From assembly GCA_900768915.1 (NCBI GenBank), contig CAAGEQ010000033.1:1-64000 (forward strand): DNA of 64,000 nucleotides. The letters are read 5' to 3'. Positions 53,951 through 62,034 of this stretch are shown here, piece after piece. Under the pieces are notes generated by a model. It made no database searches. It had not been told where the DNA came from and worked only from the letters and a program-made list of their open reading frames with translations. Each line of letters starts with the position of its first letter. Positions within the stretch are counted from its first letter, which is position 1. This DNA comes from Candidatus Gastranaerophilales bacterium. GTDB lineage: Bacteria > Cyanobacteriota > Vampirovibrionia > Gastranaerophilales > Gastranaerophilaceae. The translations under genes were made by a program, and so were the position numbers.

Positions 53951-54331
53951 TCAATAGAAAATAATATCAAATCTTTCATCAATTCTATTTTCAAAATCTA
54001 ACGCATCATTATACAAATGACTTATACTTTCATTTTTATCATTTACATATATAGTAAAATCAATAGTTTTATTTTCCTTAGTAGAATACAAAGTATAAAC
54101 AAGTTCAAACTTTTCAGGTTTTTCTGCAACACTAATTCTCTGTAATACATCAAAATGTCTTTTCTTCTTAAAAAATTCTATAACTTTTGCAAAATCCGAA
54201 GTAATGATAAAATGTCCATCTTCATCTTCACTATAAGCATTATAAACAATCATTGCTTCACGAGCATCATCAAATGACATATCACAATTATTTTGTAAAA
54301 TTTTAACCTGTTCATCAAATGTTTTACTCAT
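53951..54331 (-). CDS. NuoC-like (30 kDa respiratory/hydrogenase subunit) small protein
   Basis: 126 residues. The C-terminal 70 residues follow the Complex I 30-kDa/NuoC pattern: F-D-V-L-Q-R-I-S-V-A-E-K, F-E-L-V-Y-T-L-Y-S-T-K-E-N-K and A-L-D-F-E-N-R-I-D-E-R-F-D-I, aligning with the conserved E-R-E-V-Y-D-M-F region although E-V is replaced. The N-terminal 45 residues resemble a small helical UBA-like domain. Such short forms occur in Ech-type hydrogenases, but no other subunit is in the window. Function uncertain. Confidence 0.55.
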   Translation of the reverse strand: MSKTFDEQVKILQNNCDMSFDDAREAMIVYNAYSEDEDGHFIITSDFAKVIEFFKKKRHFDVLQRISVAEKPEKFELVYTLYSTKENKTIDFTIYVNDKNESISHLYNDALDFENRIDERFDIIFY

Positions 54332-54453
54332 ATTATTCCTTTTATATTAAAAAATGATAGTTGTTAATTATACTAACTATTAGCATATAGTAGCACATCA
54401 ATAAGCGTGTCATTCTATACAAATAATAAATGTATTGGTCTATATTGTCAACA

Positions 54454-54669
54454 ATGAACAGGAATTTATTATTAAAAATAGGTAAAAATATCAAAAAATA
54501 CAGACAACTAAAAGGCTTGACACAAGAAGAACTAGCCGAAAAATTGTCTTGCCACCAAACATACATTGGTAAAATCGAACTAGGTATGATTAATGCATCA
54601 ATAAACAAACTATATGACATAACTAAAATTCTAGATATAAAACTTACTGATTTATTTAACTTTGATTAA
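54454..54669 (+). CDS. Small XRE-family regulator
   Basis: 71 residues, one helix-turn-helix: I-G-K-N-I-K-K-Y-R-Q-L-K-G-L-T-Q-E-E-L-A, C-H-Q-T-Y-I-G-K-I-E-L-G. Size and position directly ahead of a DNA methylase gene resemble controller (C) proteins of restriction-modification systems. TATATT (54441-54446) ends 7 nt before the ATG and tacaaa lies 17 nt further up, so the message is predicted to be leaderless. The frame is open to 54430, but that part precedes the -10 box. Confidence 0.85.
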   Translation: MNRNLLLKIGKNIKKYRQLKGLTQEELAEKLSCHQTYIGKIELGMINASINKLYDITKILDIKLTDLFNFD

Positions 54670-54798
54670 GAATTAATTCCCCAAAATTCAAATAATCATA
54701 TAAATAATGTATATAATAGGAATAAATTCAACTATTTTCTTGATAATAATTTTCGAATATTTGTTTACAATCTTCATATTGGGAAATGGAGAAATTTA

Positions 54799-55713
54799 AT
54801 GGCTAGACGAACAAATACGAAGATTGTAGAAATTCAAAAACCAGATTTAACAGTTGTGCCACAGATAAAAACAACTGCTTACAATGACATAAATCTAAAA
54901 AATTGGAAAAAATATGATTATGTAAAAACAGATACACTTTGGGAATTTCCAACAAGATTAAAAGAAGGTGGACACTCAAATGAATATCACGGAAATTTCA
55001 TTCCACAAATTGCACAACAATTATACTGGCGTTATACAAAAGAAAATGATGTTGTACTAGATTTATTCTTCGGTTCAGGAACTTCTGGCATTGAAGCCAT
55101 TAATATGAACAGACGTTGTATTGGTGTTGAATTAAAAGAAGAACAAGCTGAAAAAGTTTCTGAAAAATTCACTCCTAAACAATTAGTAACTGATGTAAAC
55201 GTAATTTGTGCTGATTCAGCGAGCGAAATTGCAAAAGAAAAAATCAAAGCAAGACTCGATATCATGAGAAAAGACAAGGCTCAATTACTTATACTCCACC
55301 CACCTTATGATGATATTATCAAGTTTTCAGATAAAAAAGAAGACTTATCGAATTGCAATTCTACAGAAGAATTCTATGATGGTTTTGAAAAAGTAGCTAA
55401 AAATGGATATGATTTGCTAGAAGACAAACGTTTTGCAGCACTTATCATTGGTGATAAGTATACCGATGGTGAAATTGTTTCATTAGGCTTTGAATGCCAA
55501 GAAAGAATGAAACGTTTAGGTTTCAGACACAAAACAACAATCGTTAAAGATATGCAAGGAAACGAAAAAGCAAAAGGTAAAGATGCAAATCTATGGAGAT
55601 ATAGGGCTTTAGCGGGTGGATTTAATATTTTCAAACACGAATATATTATGATATTCCAAAAAGATGAAGCACACAAAAGAAAAATCGAAAAATTAAATAA
55701 AATTGCAATCTAA
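54799..55713 (+). CDS. Adenine-N6/cytosine-N4 type DNA methyltransferase (orphan)
   Basis: 304 residues. AdoMet motif D-L-F-F-G-S-G-T-S-G (88-97) precedes the catalytic motif, which reads H-P-P-Y (167-170) in L-I-L-H-P-P-Y-D-D instead of D/N-P-P-Y. The motif order is I then IV. It contains A-L-I-I-G-D-K-Y and no nuclease domain. No restriction endonuclease gene lies on either side, so this looks like a solitary methylase or one half of a damaged system, with the XRE gene 129 nt upstream. A ribosome site (ggaga) precedes the ATG. Confidence 0.85.
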   Translation: MARRTNTKIVEIQKPDLTVVPQIKTTAYNDINLKNWKKYDYVKTDTLWEFPTRLKEGGHSNEYHGNFIPQIAQQLYWRYTKENDVVLDLFFGSGTSGIEAINMNRRCIGVELKEEQAEKVSEKFTPKQLVTDVNVICADSASEIAKEKIKARLDIMRKDKAQLLILHPPYDDIIKFSDKKEDLSNCNSTEEFYDGFEKVAKNGYDLLEDKRFAALIIGDKYTDGEIVSLGFECQERMKRLGFRHKTTIVKDMQGNEKAKGKDANLWRYRALAGGFNIFKHEYIMIFQKDEAHKRKIEKLNKIAI

Positions 55714-55725
55714 AATAACACACAG

Positions 55726-55756
55726 TTAGGGATAGTTTAAAACTATCCCTTTTTAT
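55726..55756 (+). terminator. Terminator of the methylase gene
   Basis: Stem agggatag / ctatccct with loop tttaaa (55728-55750) and T run on the + strand. Confidence 0.85.
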
Positions 55757-55758
55757 TA

Positions 55759-56736
55759 TCAATCAAAATAAATACTTATTGCTAATAATATTGAAAAATA
55801 TATCATTAAATTTCTTGCTTGATACATTCTAAACATAAATGGTTCTGAACGGTTAGTTTTAATATCGTCCCAATCCTCAAATGGAAAATGATACCATTTC
55901 TTATTAGGAACAGATAAAATATTTTCAGAATACAAATTTAATGATTCAAACAAATCAATTGCAAGAGGAATTGTCAAATATGTAATAAATATTTCCCAAT
56001 CAGCAATATCAAATATACCAACTAAAAATACAGATAAATATCCAAACAACATTAAATATTTTTGAAACATTAACGCATCATTATCAGAGTTAAAAAAATT
56101 AACTAATGTCTTTTTACCCTCTTTTTTATCAATCTCTTTATCTAAAAAAGTATCTGTATATAAAAGATTAACTGTAAATATCATTGTTGGAATAGCCAAA
56201 ACAAAAACTTCCGGAACAATTCGTCCTGTCATAGCATAAAATGTGCCACCATACAAAATCGGACCATAAGCCAATGCAACAGCAAACTCTGATAACCTAA
56301 TATTTGATAAGAAGGAATATGTTAATACAATTATTGCACCCAATCCCATAAACAACAATATTCCTTTACCAACACTAACAAACAAAAATATTCCTATCAA
56401 CAATGCTATTAAACAAAATATGCCTACAACTTTTAAAACATCTTTTAAATTAACAGAATTATTCAACAAATATCTACATTTACCTCGTTGAGTATTAGGC
56501 AAACTTACAATATTATGTTCATTAACATATTGTTGTAATTTTTGATAATCATTATAATCATCAAACAAATTTGTTGCCAAATGTGCAAAACAAATTCCGA
56601 TAAGTGCCAGAATACCATATAAAAAATTTCCATCTTCTTCCAAGCCGTACATGAAAATTACAAACCAAGAAAAAACAGACATTGGAAGTGCATACCATCT
56701 AGAGCAATCCAACCAAAATTTTATAGTTTTAATCAT
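55759..56736 (-). CDS. UbiA-family prenyltransferase (MenA-like)
   Basis: 325 residues with eight or so membrane helices. N-L-F-D-D-Y-N-D-Y (about 56-64) and T-D-T-F-L-D-K-E-I-D-K-K-E-G (about 190-203) are the two Asp-rich motifs of UbiA enzymes, resembling MenA (1,4-dihydroxy-2-naphthoate prenyltransferase). A menaquinone role would agree with the gene type but no other men gene is near. Start follows the stop of the 70-residue gene directly. Confidence 0.85.
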   Translation of the reverse strand: MIKTIKFWLDCSRWYALPMSVFSWFVIFMYGLEEDGNFLYGILALIGICFAHLATNLFDDYNDYQKLQQYVNEHNIVSLPNTQRGKCRYLLNNSVNLKDVLKVVGIFCLIALLIGIFLFVSVGKGILLFMGLGAIIVLTYSFLSNIRLSEFAVALAYGPILYGGTFYAMTGRIVPEVFVLAIPTMIFTVNLLYTDTFLDKEIDKKEGKKTLVNFFNSDNDALMFQKYLMLFGYLSVFLVGIFDIADWEIFITYLTIPLAIDLFESLNLYSENILSVPNKKWYHFPFEDWDDIKTNRSEPFMFRMYQARNLMIYFSILLAISIYFD

Positions 56737-56949
56737 TTATACAAGACCTCTTAAAGATTTTATATCTTCATAATTAGCACCGGCTTCAAGTAATTCTTCT
56801 GCTGACAAACCAAACAATGTAATTAATTCTGATACATCTTCTTGTTTAGATAATTTTTCAACAACGCTAATAATCGCATCATTTCGTGATAAATTGGAAA
56901 TTTGATTATGTCTACCTAATGCAATACTACGCCTTTTTGCCTTACCCAT
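56737..56949 (-). CDS. Small hypothetical protein in the ROK-UbiA operon
   Basis: 70 residues, not recognised. Basic start (G-K-A-K-R-R-S) then a helical acidic region E-L-I-T-L-F-G-L-S-A-E-E-L-L-E-A-G-A-N. It lies between the ROK gene (1 nt away) and the prenyltransferase gene (0 nt away), so it is part of that operon. Confidence 0.65.
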   Translation of the reverse strand: MGKAKRRSIALGRHNQISNLSRNDAIISVVEKLSKQEDVSELITLFGLSAEELLEAGANYEDIKSLRGLV

Positions 56950-56950
56950 A

Positions 56951-57829
56951 TTAACCTCTAAGGCTTTCTATTGCTAAAAGTGCAGCACCAATCATGCCTG
57001 AATAATTTCCTGCTTCTGCTTTTTTTACAACAGTTTTTGCTGTTACAATTTCAGAATTTACAATATTTTGTATTTTTTCAACATCAACAAACTGAGCCAT
57101 TGAACCTGATAATATAAAACAATCAGGATCAAATAAATTAGCCAAACCTATAATACCTTGAGTAATATAATTTTGCCAAACATTAAAAACTTCAACCATT
57201 TTTTTATCACCAGTATTTACACCATCAATAACATCATAAGTTGTTACATCTTTATTATTCAACATTTCTTCAGCAGTCCATTTTAATGCAGTACCTGAAG
57301 CATACGCTTCAAAACAATCATAAGAGCCACAAGTACATTTTCTTCTTTTGTCCGGAAACATTTTAAAATGCATTTCACCTGCTGCACCTGATTTACCTTT
57401 ATATAATTTATTATTTAAAATTATTCCACCACCAACACCAGTACCTAATGTAAGCATAATAGAATTTTCACAATTTTTTGATGCACCTACAATATGTTCT
57501 GCCCAAGCAGCAGCATTAGCATCATTTTCTAAAAATACTTTTTTGTTTGATAATTCTTGAAACTTAATATCACGGTAATTTTCTACAAGATTACCAGTTG
57601 AACTAACAACCTTTGTATTTTCATTATTCACAGCACCAGCAGTTGCAATTGCTATAATATCAACTTTATTTTCATACTTATCAATTGCTGTTTTTAAAAC
57701 TTCAACAATACCTTCTATTGTTTTTGGAGTATGATTTTTTTCAATATCAGAAATAACTTCACCATTTTCATTGATAATTGTATTATAAATTTTTGTACCA
57801 CCAATATCGAATGCAAGAACTTTTGTCAT
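56951..57829 (-). CDS. ROK-family sugar kinase, probable N-acetylmannosamine kinase
   Basis: 292 residues. A-F-D-I-G-G-T-K (ATP phosphate loop), L-E-N-D-A-N-A-A-A (catalytic Asp), G-T-G-V-G-G-G-I and the zinc motif C-T-C-G-S-Y-D-C-F-E (about 169-178) define ROK. It starts 6 nt after nanE ends, so the likely substrate is N-acetylmannosamine (NanK role), although glucokinase cannot be excluded. The window has no sialidase, nanA or sialic acid transporter. Confidence 0.88.
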   Translation of the reverse strand: MTKVLAFDIGGTKIYNTIINENGEVISDIEKNHTPKTIEGIVEVLKTAIDKYENKVDIIAIATAGAVNNENTKVVSSTGNLVENYRDIKFQELSNKKVFLENDANAAAWAEHIVGASKNCENSIMLTLGTGVGGGIILNNKLYKGKSGAAGEMHFKMFPDKRRKCTCGSYDCFEAYASGTALKWTAEEMLNNKDVTTYDVIDGVNTGDKKMVEVFNVWQNYITQGIIGLANLFDPDCFILSGSMAQFVDVEKIQNIVNSEIVTAKTVVKKAEAGNYSGMIGAALLAIESLRG

Positions 57830-57835
57830 AACAAC

Positions 57836-58507
57836 CTATCTTTCTATAAATCTTTTTGTAATTAACTGTGGTCTAGTTATTGCTGAACCAATAACCACAC
57901 AATGAGCACCCAATTCAAATGCTTTATCAACTTGAGATGGTTCCCAAATTCTACCCTCTAAAATAACAGGTACATCTGTATTTTCTACTATTTTTTGCAA
58001 TAATTCAAAATCGGGTGTATCACTATCTGATAAAGACTCTTGTGTATAACCAGATAACGTTGTTGATATAATATCAACACCTAATTCTGCACAATACATT
58101 GCTTCATCATAAGTAGCAATATCAGCCATTGCATATCTATTTGCTGACTTTATACGACTAACAATTTCTTTAAGAGTACAATTATTAGGTCTAGGTCTTC
58201 TTGTACCATCAAAAGCAACTACATCAGCACCAGCATCAATCAATTCATTAACCTCTTTTAATGTTGGTGTAATATAAACTATCTCTTTCCAATTTTCTGG
58301 TAAGCCATCAGGCTTTGTTAAACCAATAACTGGAATACCTAATGTCTTCGCATTTTTAACATCTCTAGCACCTGCAACACGTAAAGCAGATGCACCACCA
58401 TTTACAACAGATTGCATCATAGCAAACATACAATCTTCTTTGTATAAAGGTTCATTTGGCATTGCTTGCACAGATACAATTACTTTATTCTTTAAACTCT
58501 TAATCAT
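57836..58507 (-). CDS. nanE: N-acetylmannosamine-6-phosphate 2-epimerase
   Basis: 223 residues, TIM-barrel with V-S-V-Q-A, A-L-R-V-A-G, P-V-I-G-L-T-K, D-I-I-S-T-T-L-S-G-Y-T and P-V-I-L-E-G-R-I motifs of NanE. It converts ManNAc-6-P to GlcNAc-6-P in sialic acid or ManNAc use. Pairs with the ROK kinase downstream. A terminator separates it from the gene upstream. Confidence 0.94.
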   Translation of the reverse strand: MIKSLKNKVIVSVQAMPNEPLYKEDCMFAMMQSVVNGGASALRVAGARDVKNAKTLGIPVIGLTKPDGLPENWKEIVYITPTLKEVNELIDAGADVVAFDGTRRPRPNNCTLKEIVSRIKSANRYAMADIATYDEAMYCAELGVDIISTTLSGYTQESLSDSDTPDFELLQKIVENTDVPVILEGRIWEPSQVDKAFELGAHCVVIGSAITRPQLITKRFIER

Positions 58508-58524
58508 AATTACATTTTACATTA

Positions 58525-58557
58525 AAAACAAAACAGGCTCAATATATGAACCTGTTT
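58525..58557 (-). terminator. Terminator of the Pro/Ala-rich protein gene
   Basis: Stem aaacagg / cctgttt (58531-58557) followed on the minus strand by a T-rich run. It lies between that gene and nanE. Confidence 0.75.
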
Positions 58558-58613
58558 TATTTTTTGTAGAAAGGAAAGGTCTACTTTATCAGTAGAACAT
58601 ATTGATTTTAGAA

Positions 58614-59729
58614 CTAAGCCTTAGCAGGTTGTGCAGGTGCTGCAGGTGCTGCAGGTTGTGCAGGTTCTGCAGGTGCTGCAGGTTGAGCAGGTGCTGCTTC
58701 TGGAGCAGGAGCAACTTTGGCTTGTTCTACTTGATTTAGACTATTAACTGCATCTGTAGCTGCTGCTGCAACACCTTCATCAGCATCTGATTGTGCAATT
58801 GTATAGATTTTACCTAAATCTTCTTTGTATTCAGGACGTTGAACATATCTTAACGCATCAATTGCTGCTGTTCTAATAGCAGGATTTTGGTTTGTTTTCA
58901 ATTCATTAACAACCATTGCTGCTGCTGGTAAATCTGTTAATGGAACTACATTACCTGTACGTTTTTCAATTTCATCGCCATAAGTTTTTTGTAAAATTGC
59001 AGTTGTGAATAAAGCATATTCCTTATTACGTTCAGCTTGTTCAAGTGGAGTAATAGTATTTGCTAATGCTTCATCTTCAGGAGTCAATTGATTTGGTAAA
59101 GTGATTGATTTAGGATCTTTACCTTCTTGTTCAGCCTTAACAAGTGCTGCATCATTTTCTGCAACTTTATCTCTCAATTGTAATTGATGTTCTGTTGGAC
59201 CATCTAATTTAGAAGAATCCACATTCATAATATCAATTAACTTATTGAAAACTTCTTCTTGAACATAAGGAACAGCATCTGCTTCGTTTGTTAAACCTTT
59301 TTTAGCAATTTCTTCCATTTGAAGCGCTTGCTTATCATAATCAGGATTAGCCAAATTTGCAACTACTGCTGCTGTATCAACACCAGCATCTGTTTTTGGA
59401 GCTTCAGCAGGTTGTGCAGGTGCCGGAGCAACTGGTGTTTCTGCTTTAGGTTGTTCTGGTGCTGGAGCAACTGGAGTTTCAGTTTTTGGTTGTTCTACTT
59501 CAGGTTGTGGAACAACTACTGGAGCAGGTTGTGGTTGTGGGTTCGTATTAACTGGTGGATAATATGGTTGTGCATCAGTTTTTGGATAATCGTAATAATA
59601 ACCTTGTTGAGGTGCATTTAACGTTGGAGTATCCAAATTTATTTGAACCGCATTATAACTTGGTGAATACACCGGTTTGTGTGGTTTTGCCACTTGTGGG
59701 GCTTGATAATTTTGAGGTGATTGAATCAT
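58614..59729 (-). CDS. Pro/Ala/Gln-rich protein with helical-repeat core
   Basis: 371 residues, no signal peptide. N-terminal 60 residues include P-S-Y-N-A-V-Q-I-N-L-D-T-P-T-L-N-A-P, shared with the 63-residue protein encoded next. Then comes low-complexity P-V-A-P-A-P repeats (about 70-110), a soluble helical core (about 130-335) with HEAT-like units, and an A-A-P-A-Q-P tail to the end. The tails look like flexible linkers. Shine-Dalgarno aggaaagg precedes the ATG. Function unknown. Confidence 0.75.
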   Translation of the reverse strand: MIQSPQNYQAPQVAKPHKPVYSPSYNAVQINLDTPTLNAPQQGYYYDYPKTDAQPYYPPVNTNPQPQPAPVVVPQPEVEQPKTETPVAPAPEQPKAETPVAPAPAQPAEAPKTDAGVDTAAVVANLANPDYDKQALQMEEIAKKGLTNEADAVPYVQEEVFNKLIDIMNVDSSKLDGPTEHQLQLRDKVAENDAALVKAEQEGKDPKSITLPNQLTPEDEALANTITPLEQAERNKEYALFTTAILQKTYGDEIEKRTGNVVPLTDLPAAAMVVNELKTNQNPAIRTAAIDALRYVQRPEYKEDLGKIYTIAQSDADEGVAAAATDAVNSLNQVEQAKVAPAPEAAPAQPAAPAEPAQPAAPAAPAQPAKA

Positions 59730-59837
59730 TATAAAACCTTTCCTAACTTTATCTACACATATACAAAGAATAATTCTTCAAATAAATTGCCATGAAAAAG
59801 AAATAAACTTTACAAATGTTTATAATTTATCCTTTGA

Positions 59838-60029
59838 CTATGCTTGCCATTGACGTGTAGCGGTTTCAGGCATTGGTTGTGCTTGTGGCATTGGAGCTGG
59901 TGGTACATTTAAAGTTGGAGAACTTAAATTTAATTGTACTGCATTGTAACTTGGTCTAAATTCTGGAGCTTGTGCCATTACTGGAGCTTGTTGTTGAATG
60001 CCTGCATTCGCTGCAATTGATGTTGTCAT
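59838..60029 (-). CDS. 63-residue protein sharing the P-S-Y-N-A-V-Q motif
   Basis: Not recognised. Nearly all of it is Pro/Gln/Ala-rich with P-S-Y-N-A-V-Q-L-N-L-S-S-P-T-L-N-V-P, matching 13 of 18 residues in the neighbouring 371-residue protein. Shine-Dalgarno aaagga precedes the ATG. It could be a short partner or remnant duplicate of that gene's 5' end. Confidence 0.65.
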   Translation of the reverse strand: MTTSIAANAGIQQQAPVMAQAPEFRPSYNAVQLNLSSPTLNVPPAPMPQAQPMPETATRQWQA

Positions 60030-60229
60030 GTTTCTATCCTTTCAATACTATTCTACACGATAAGTCTATTATCACATACTGTAAAGCACGTCAAAACATT
60101 TTTTTGCCATAATCAGAAATCTTTGTTACAAAATTTAATATAATTTTAATTTTTCCAACTCATGCAAAAGCCATGATACGCAACAGTTTCAAGGATTTAC
60201 GAAACATGATAAATTTTCGAAAATCGTAA

Positions 60230-61576
60230 TTAAATATCAATATTTGCCATCATATCAATAAGTGTTTGAATAGTTGATTCCATTGTTACACTATCAGATG
60301 TTCTTTGTTGTAAGAACGCATTAATCTGAGGCATCATTTCAATCGCAATATCCAATTTAGGGTTACTACCTGGTTGATACATACCAACATCAATCAAGTC
60401 TTTATTTTCTCTATACAAAGATAGCATGGCTCTTAATTTACCTGCTGCAGACTTATGTTCAGGTGACGCAATTGCAGACATCAAACGAGAAATACTGCCC
60501 AATACATCAATTGCTGGATAATGATTACTTTCAGCAACTTTTCTTGATAAGAAAATGTGACCATCAACAATACCTCTTACAATATCAACAATAGGATCCG
60601 AAATATCATCACCTTCCATCAATACTGTGTACAATGCAGTAATAGAACCTTTTGGACTATTACCAGCACGTTCCAAAACTTTTTGAAGCCAAGAAAAGAT
60701 TGATGGTGGATAACCTTTCATCGTTGGAGGTTCACCAATAGACAAACCCACTTCACGACCAGCCATCGCACAACGTGTAACTGTATCTGTCATTAAGAAC
60801 ACTTTTTTACCTTGATCTCTAAAATATTCGCATACAGCAGTTGCTGTCAAAAGTGCTTTTTGTCTAATCAAAGGTGGTTGGTCACCAGTTGAACAAACTA
60901 GTACTGATTTTTTCATACCCTCAACACCTAAAGAATCTTCAACAAACTCTTTAACCTCACGACCACGTTCACCAATTAGTGCAACTACGTTAACATCTGC
61001 ATCAGAATTTCTAGCAATCATACCTAACAAAGTACTTTTACCCACACCAGAGCCGGCAAACAATCCTAAACGTTGTCCACAACCCATTGTCATGCAACCA
61101 TCAATTGCTCTAACACCAGTTGAGAATTGTTCTGTAATAATTGGTCTTTCAAATGGACCTGGAGGTGGACCTTCAATATTTCTCCATAAAGCCCCCTCAG
61201 TATCAAGAGGTTTTCCATCAATTGGTTCACCCATAGGGTTAATCAATCTACCTAACAGAAAATCACCAACAGGAATACATATTGGACTACCTGTTGTTTC
61301 AACTAAACTTCCCTGTCCAATCCCTGCACCATCTAGCAAAAGTAATAATTGAGCAATTTCACCTTTAAATGCAACAACTTCTGCAGGTTTTTTCTTACCA
61401 TCATATGTTTCTATATAACATAAATCACCTATCTTCAAACCGGGAAGTTTAACTTCTACAGTTAAACCCAACAGTTTTGATACAGTTCCTTTAAATTGAT
61501 AAAGTTGAGTACTTTCCAATTTTTCATGAACCTTTTGTTTCAAGGTATTCATATATTCATCATAATTAGTAACCAT
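60230..61576 (-). CDS. FliI/YscN-type secretion ATPase
   Basis: 448 residues. Walker A G-S-G-V-G-K-S-T (175-182), I-G-E-R-G-R-E-V (catalytic Glu region), M-T-D-T-V-T-R (Walker B) and S-I-G-E-P-P-T-M-K-G-Y-P-P-S give the FliI/YscN (type III export) branch rather than F-type beta. No flagellar or injectisome gene lies beside it in the window, and its neighbours are a lipoprotein and a Pro-rich protein gene. Either the rest of the apparatus is elsewhere or the ATPase serves another export system. Confidence 0.9.
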   Translation of the reverse strand: MVTNYDEYMNTLKQKVHEKLESTQLYQFKGTVSKLLGLTVEVKLPGLKIGDLCYIETYDGKKKPAEVVAFKGEIAQLLLLLDGAGIGQGSLVETTGSPICIPVGDFLLGRLINPMGEPIDGKPLDTEGALWRNIEGPPPGPFERPIITEQFSTGVRAIDGCMTMGCGQRLGLFAGSGVGKSTLLGMIARNSDADVNVVALIGERGREVKEFVEDSLGVEGMKKSVLVCSTGDQPPLIRQKALLTATAVCEYFRDQGKKVFLMTDTVTRCAMAGREVGLSIGEPPTMKGYPPSIFSWLQKVLERAGNSPKGSITALYTVLMEGDDISDPIVDIVRGIVDGHIFLSRKVAESNHYPAIDVLGSISRLMSAIASPEHKSAAGKLRAMLSLYRENKDLIDVGMYQPGSNPKLDIAIEMMPQINAFLQQRTSDSVTMESTIQTLIDMMANIDI

Positions 61577-61623
61577 ACAAACTCATTCTATCACATTTTA
61601 TCAAACAGTACCAACAATACATA

Positions 61624-62034
61624 TTATCTTACATAAAAGAAATTCCATGCCAGAGGCTCAGACAAATTATCTATTTCAAAGACCTGCATAACATACCTAC
61701 CGGGACTATGCAATACAAAATTATTATAATAGTAATACATATTTTGTTTCATAATTCGATAATCACCAGTCCAAACAATCGAATACCCGCCAACAGGAGT
61801 GTTATCAGCAGCCTTAAATACTTGAACACGAATAAACTCAGTTGTTATTTTCTCAGGTGTATAAAACAAATAATAAATTCTTTCACCAACTTCAAACGTT
61901 CTAGAAGCATGCATAACGTTCATTTTGGTAATAGGTTCTTTATTAAATAAGATTCCAGCCTTTTCTTTTTCCGAGCAACCACACAAACAAATTGTCAAAA
62001 AAAGCATGACGATAATTATTTTTATATATTTCAT
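61624..62034 (-). CDS. Small lipoprotein
   Basis: 136 residues. Lipobox L-C-G-C (Cys19) follows a hydrophobic segment, so it is exported and lipid-anchored. The mature part has F-E-V-G-E-R-I-Y-Y-L-F-Y and P-G-R-Y-V-M-Q-V-F, a beta-sandwich-like pattern. Family unknown. Its ATG overlaps the stop of the preceding TPR gene by one base (TAATG-type), so they form one operon. Confidence 0.8.
   Translation of the reverse strand: MKYIKIIIVMLFLTICLCGCSEKEKAGILFNKEPITKMNVMHASRTFEVGERIYYLFYTPEKITTEFIRVQVFKAADNTPVGGYSIVWTGDYRIMKQNMYYYYNNFVLHSPGRYVMQVFEIDNLSEPLAWNFFYVR

Noticed and set aside
59319..59621. 100-codon Trp/Cys-rich frame on + strand
   Set aside because: Antisense to the Pro/Ala-rich repeats of the 58614 gene; its composition is an artefact of the repeat.
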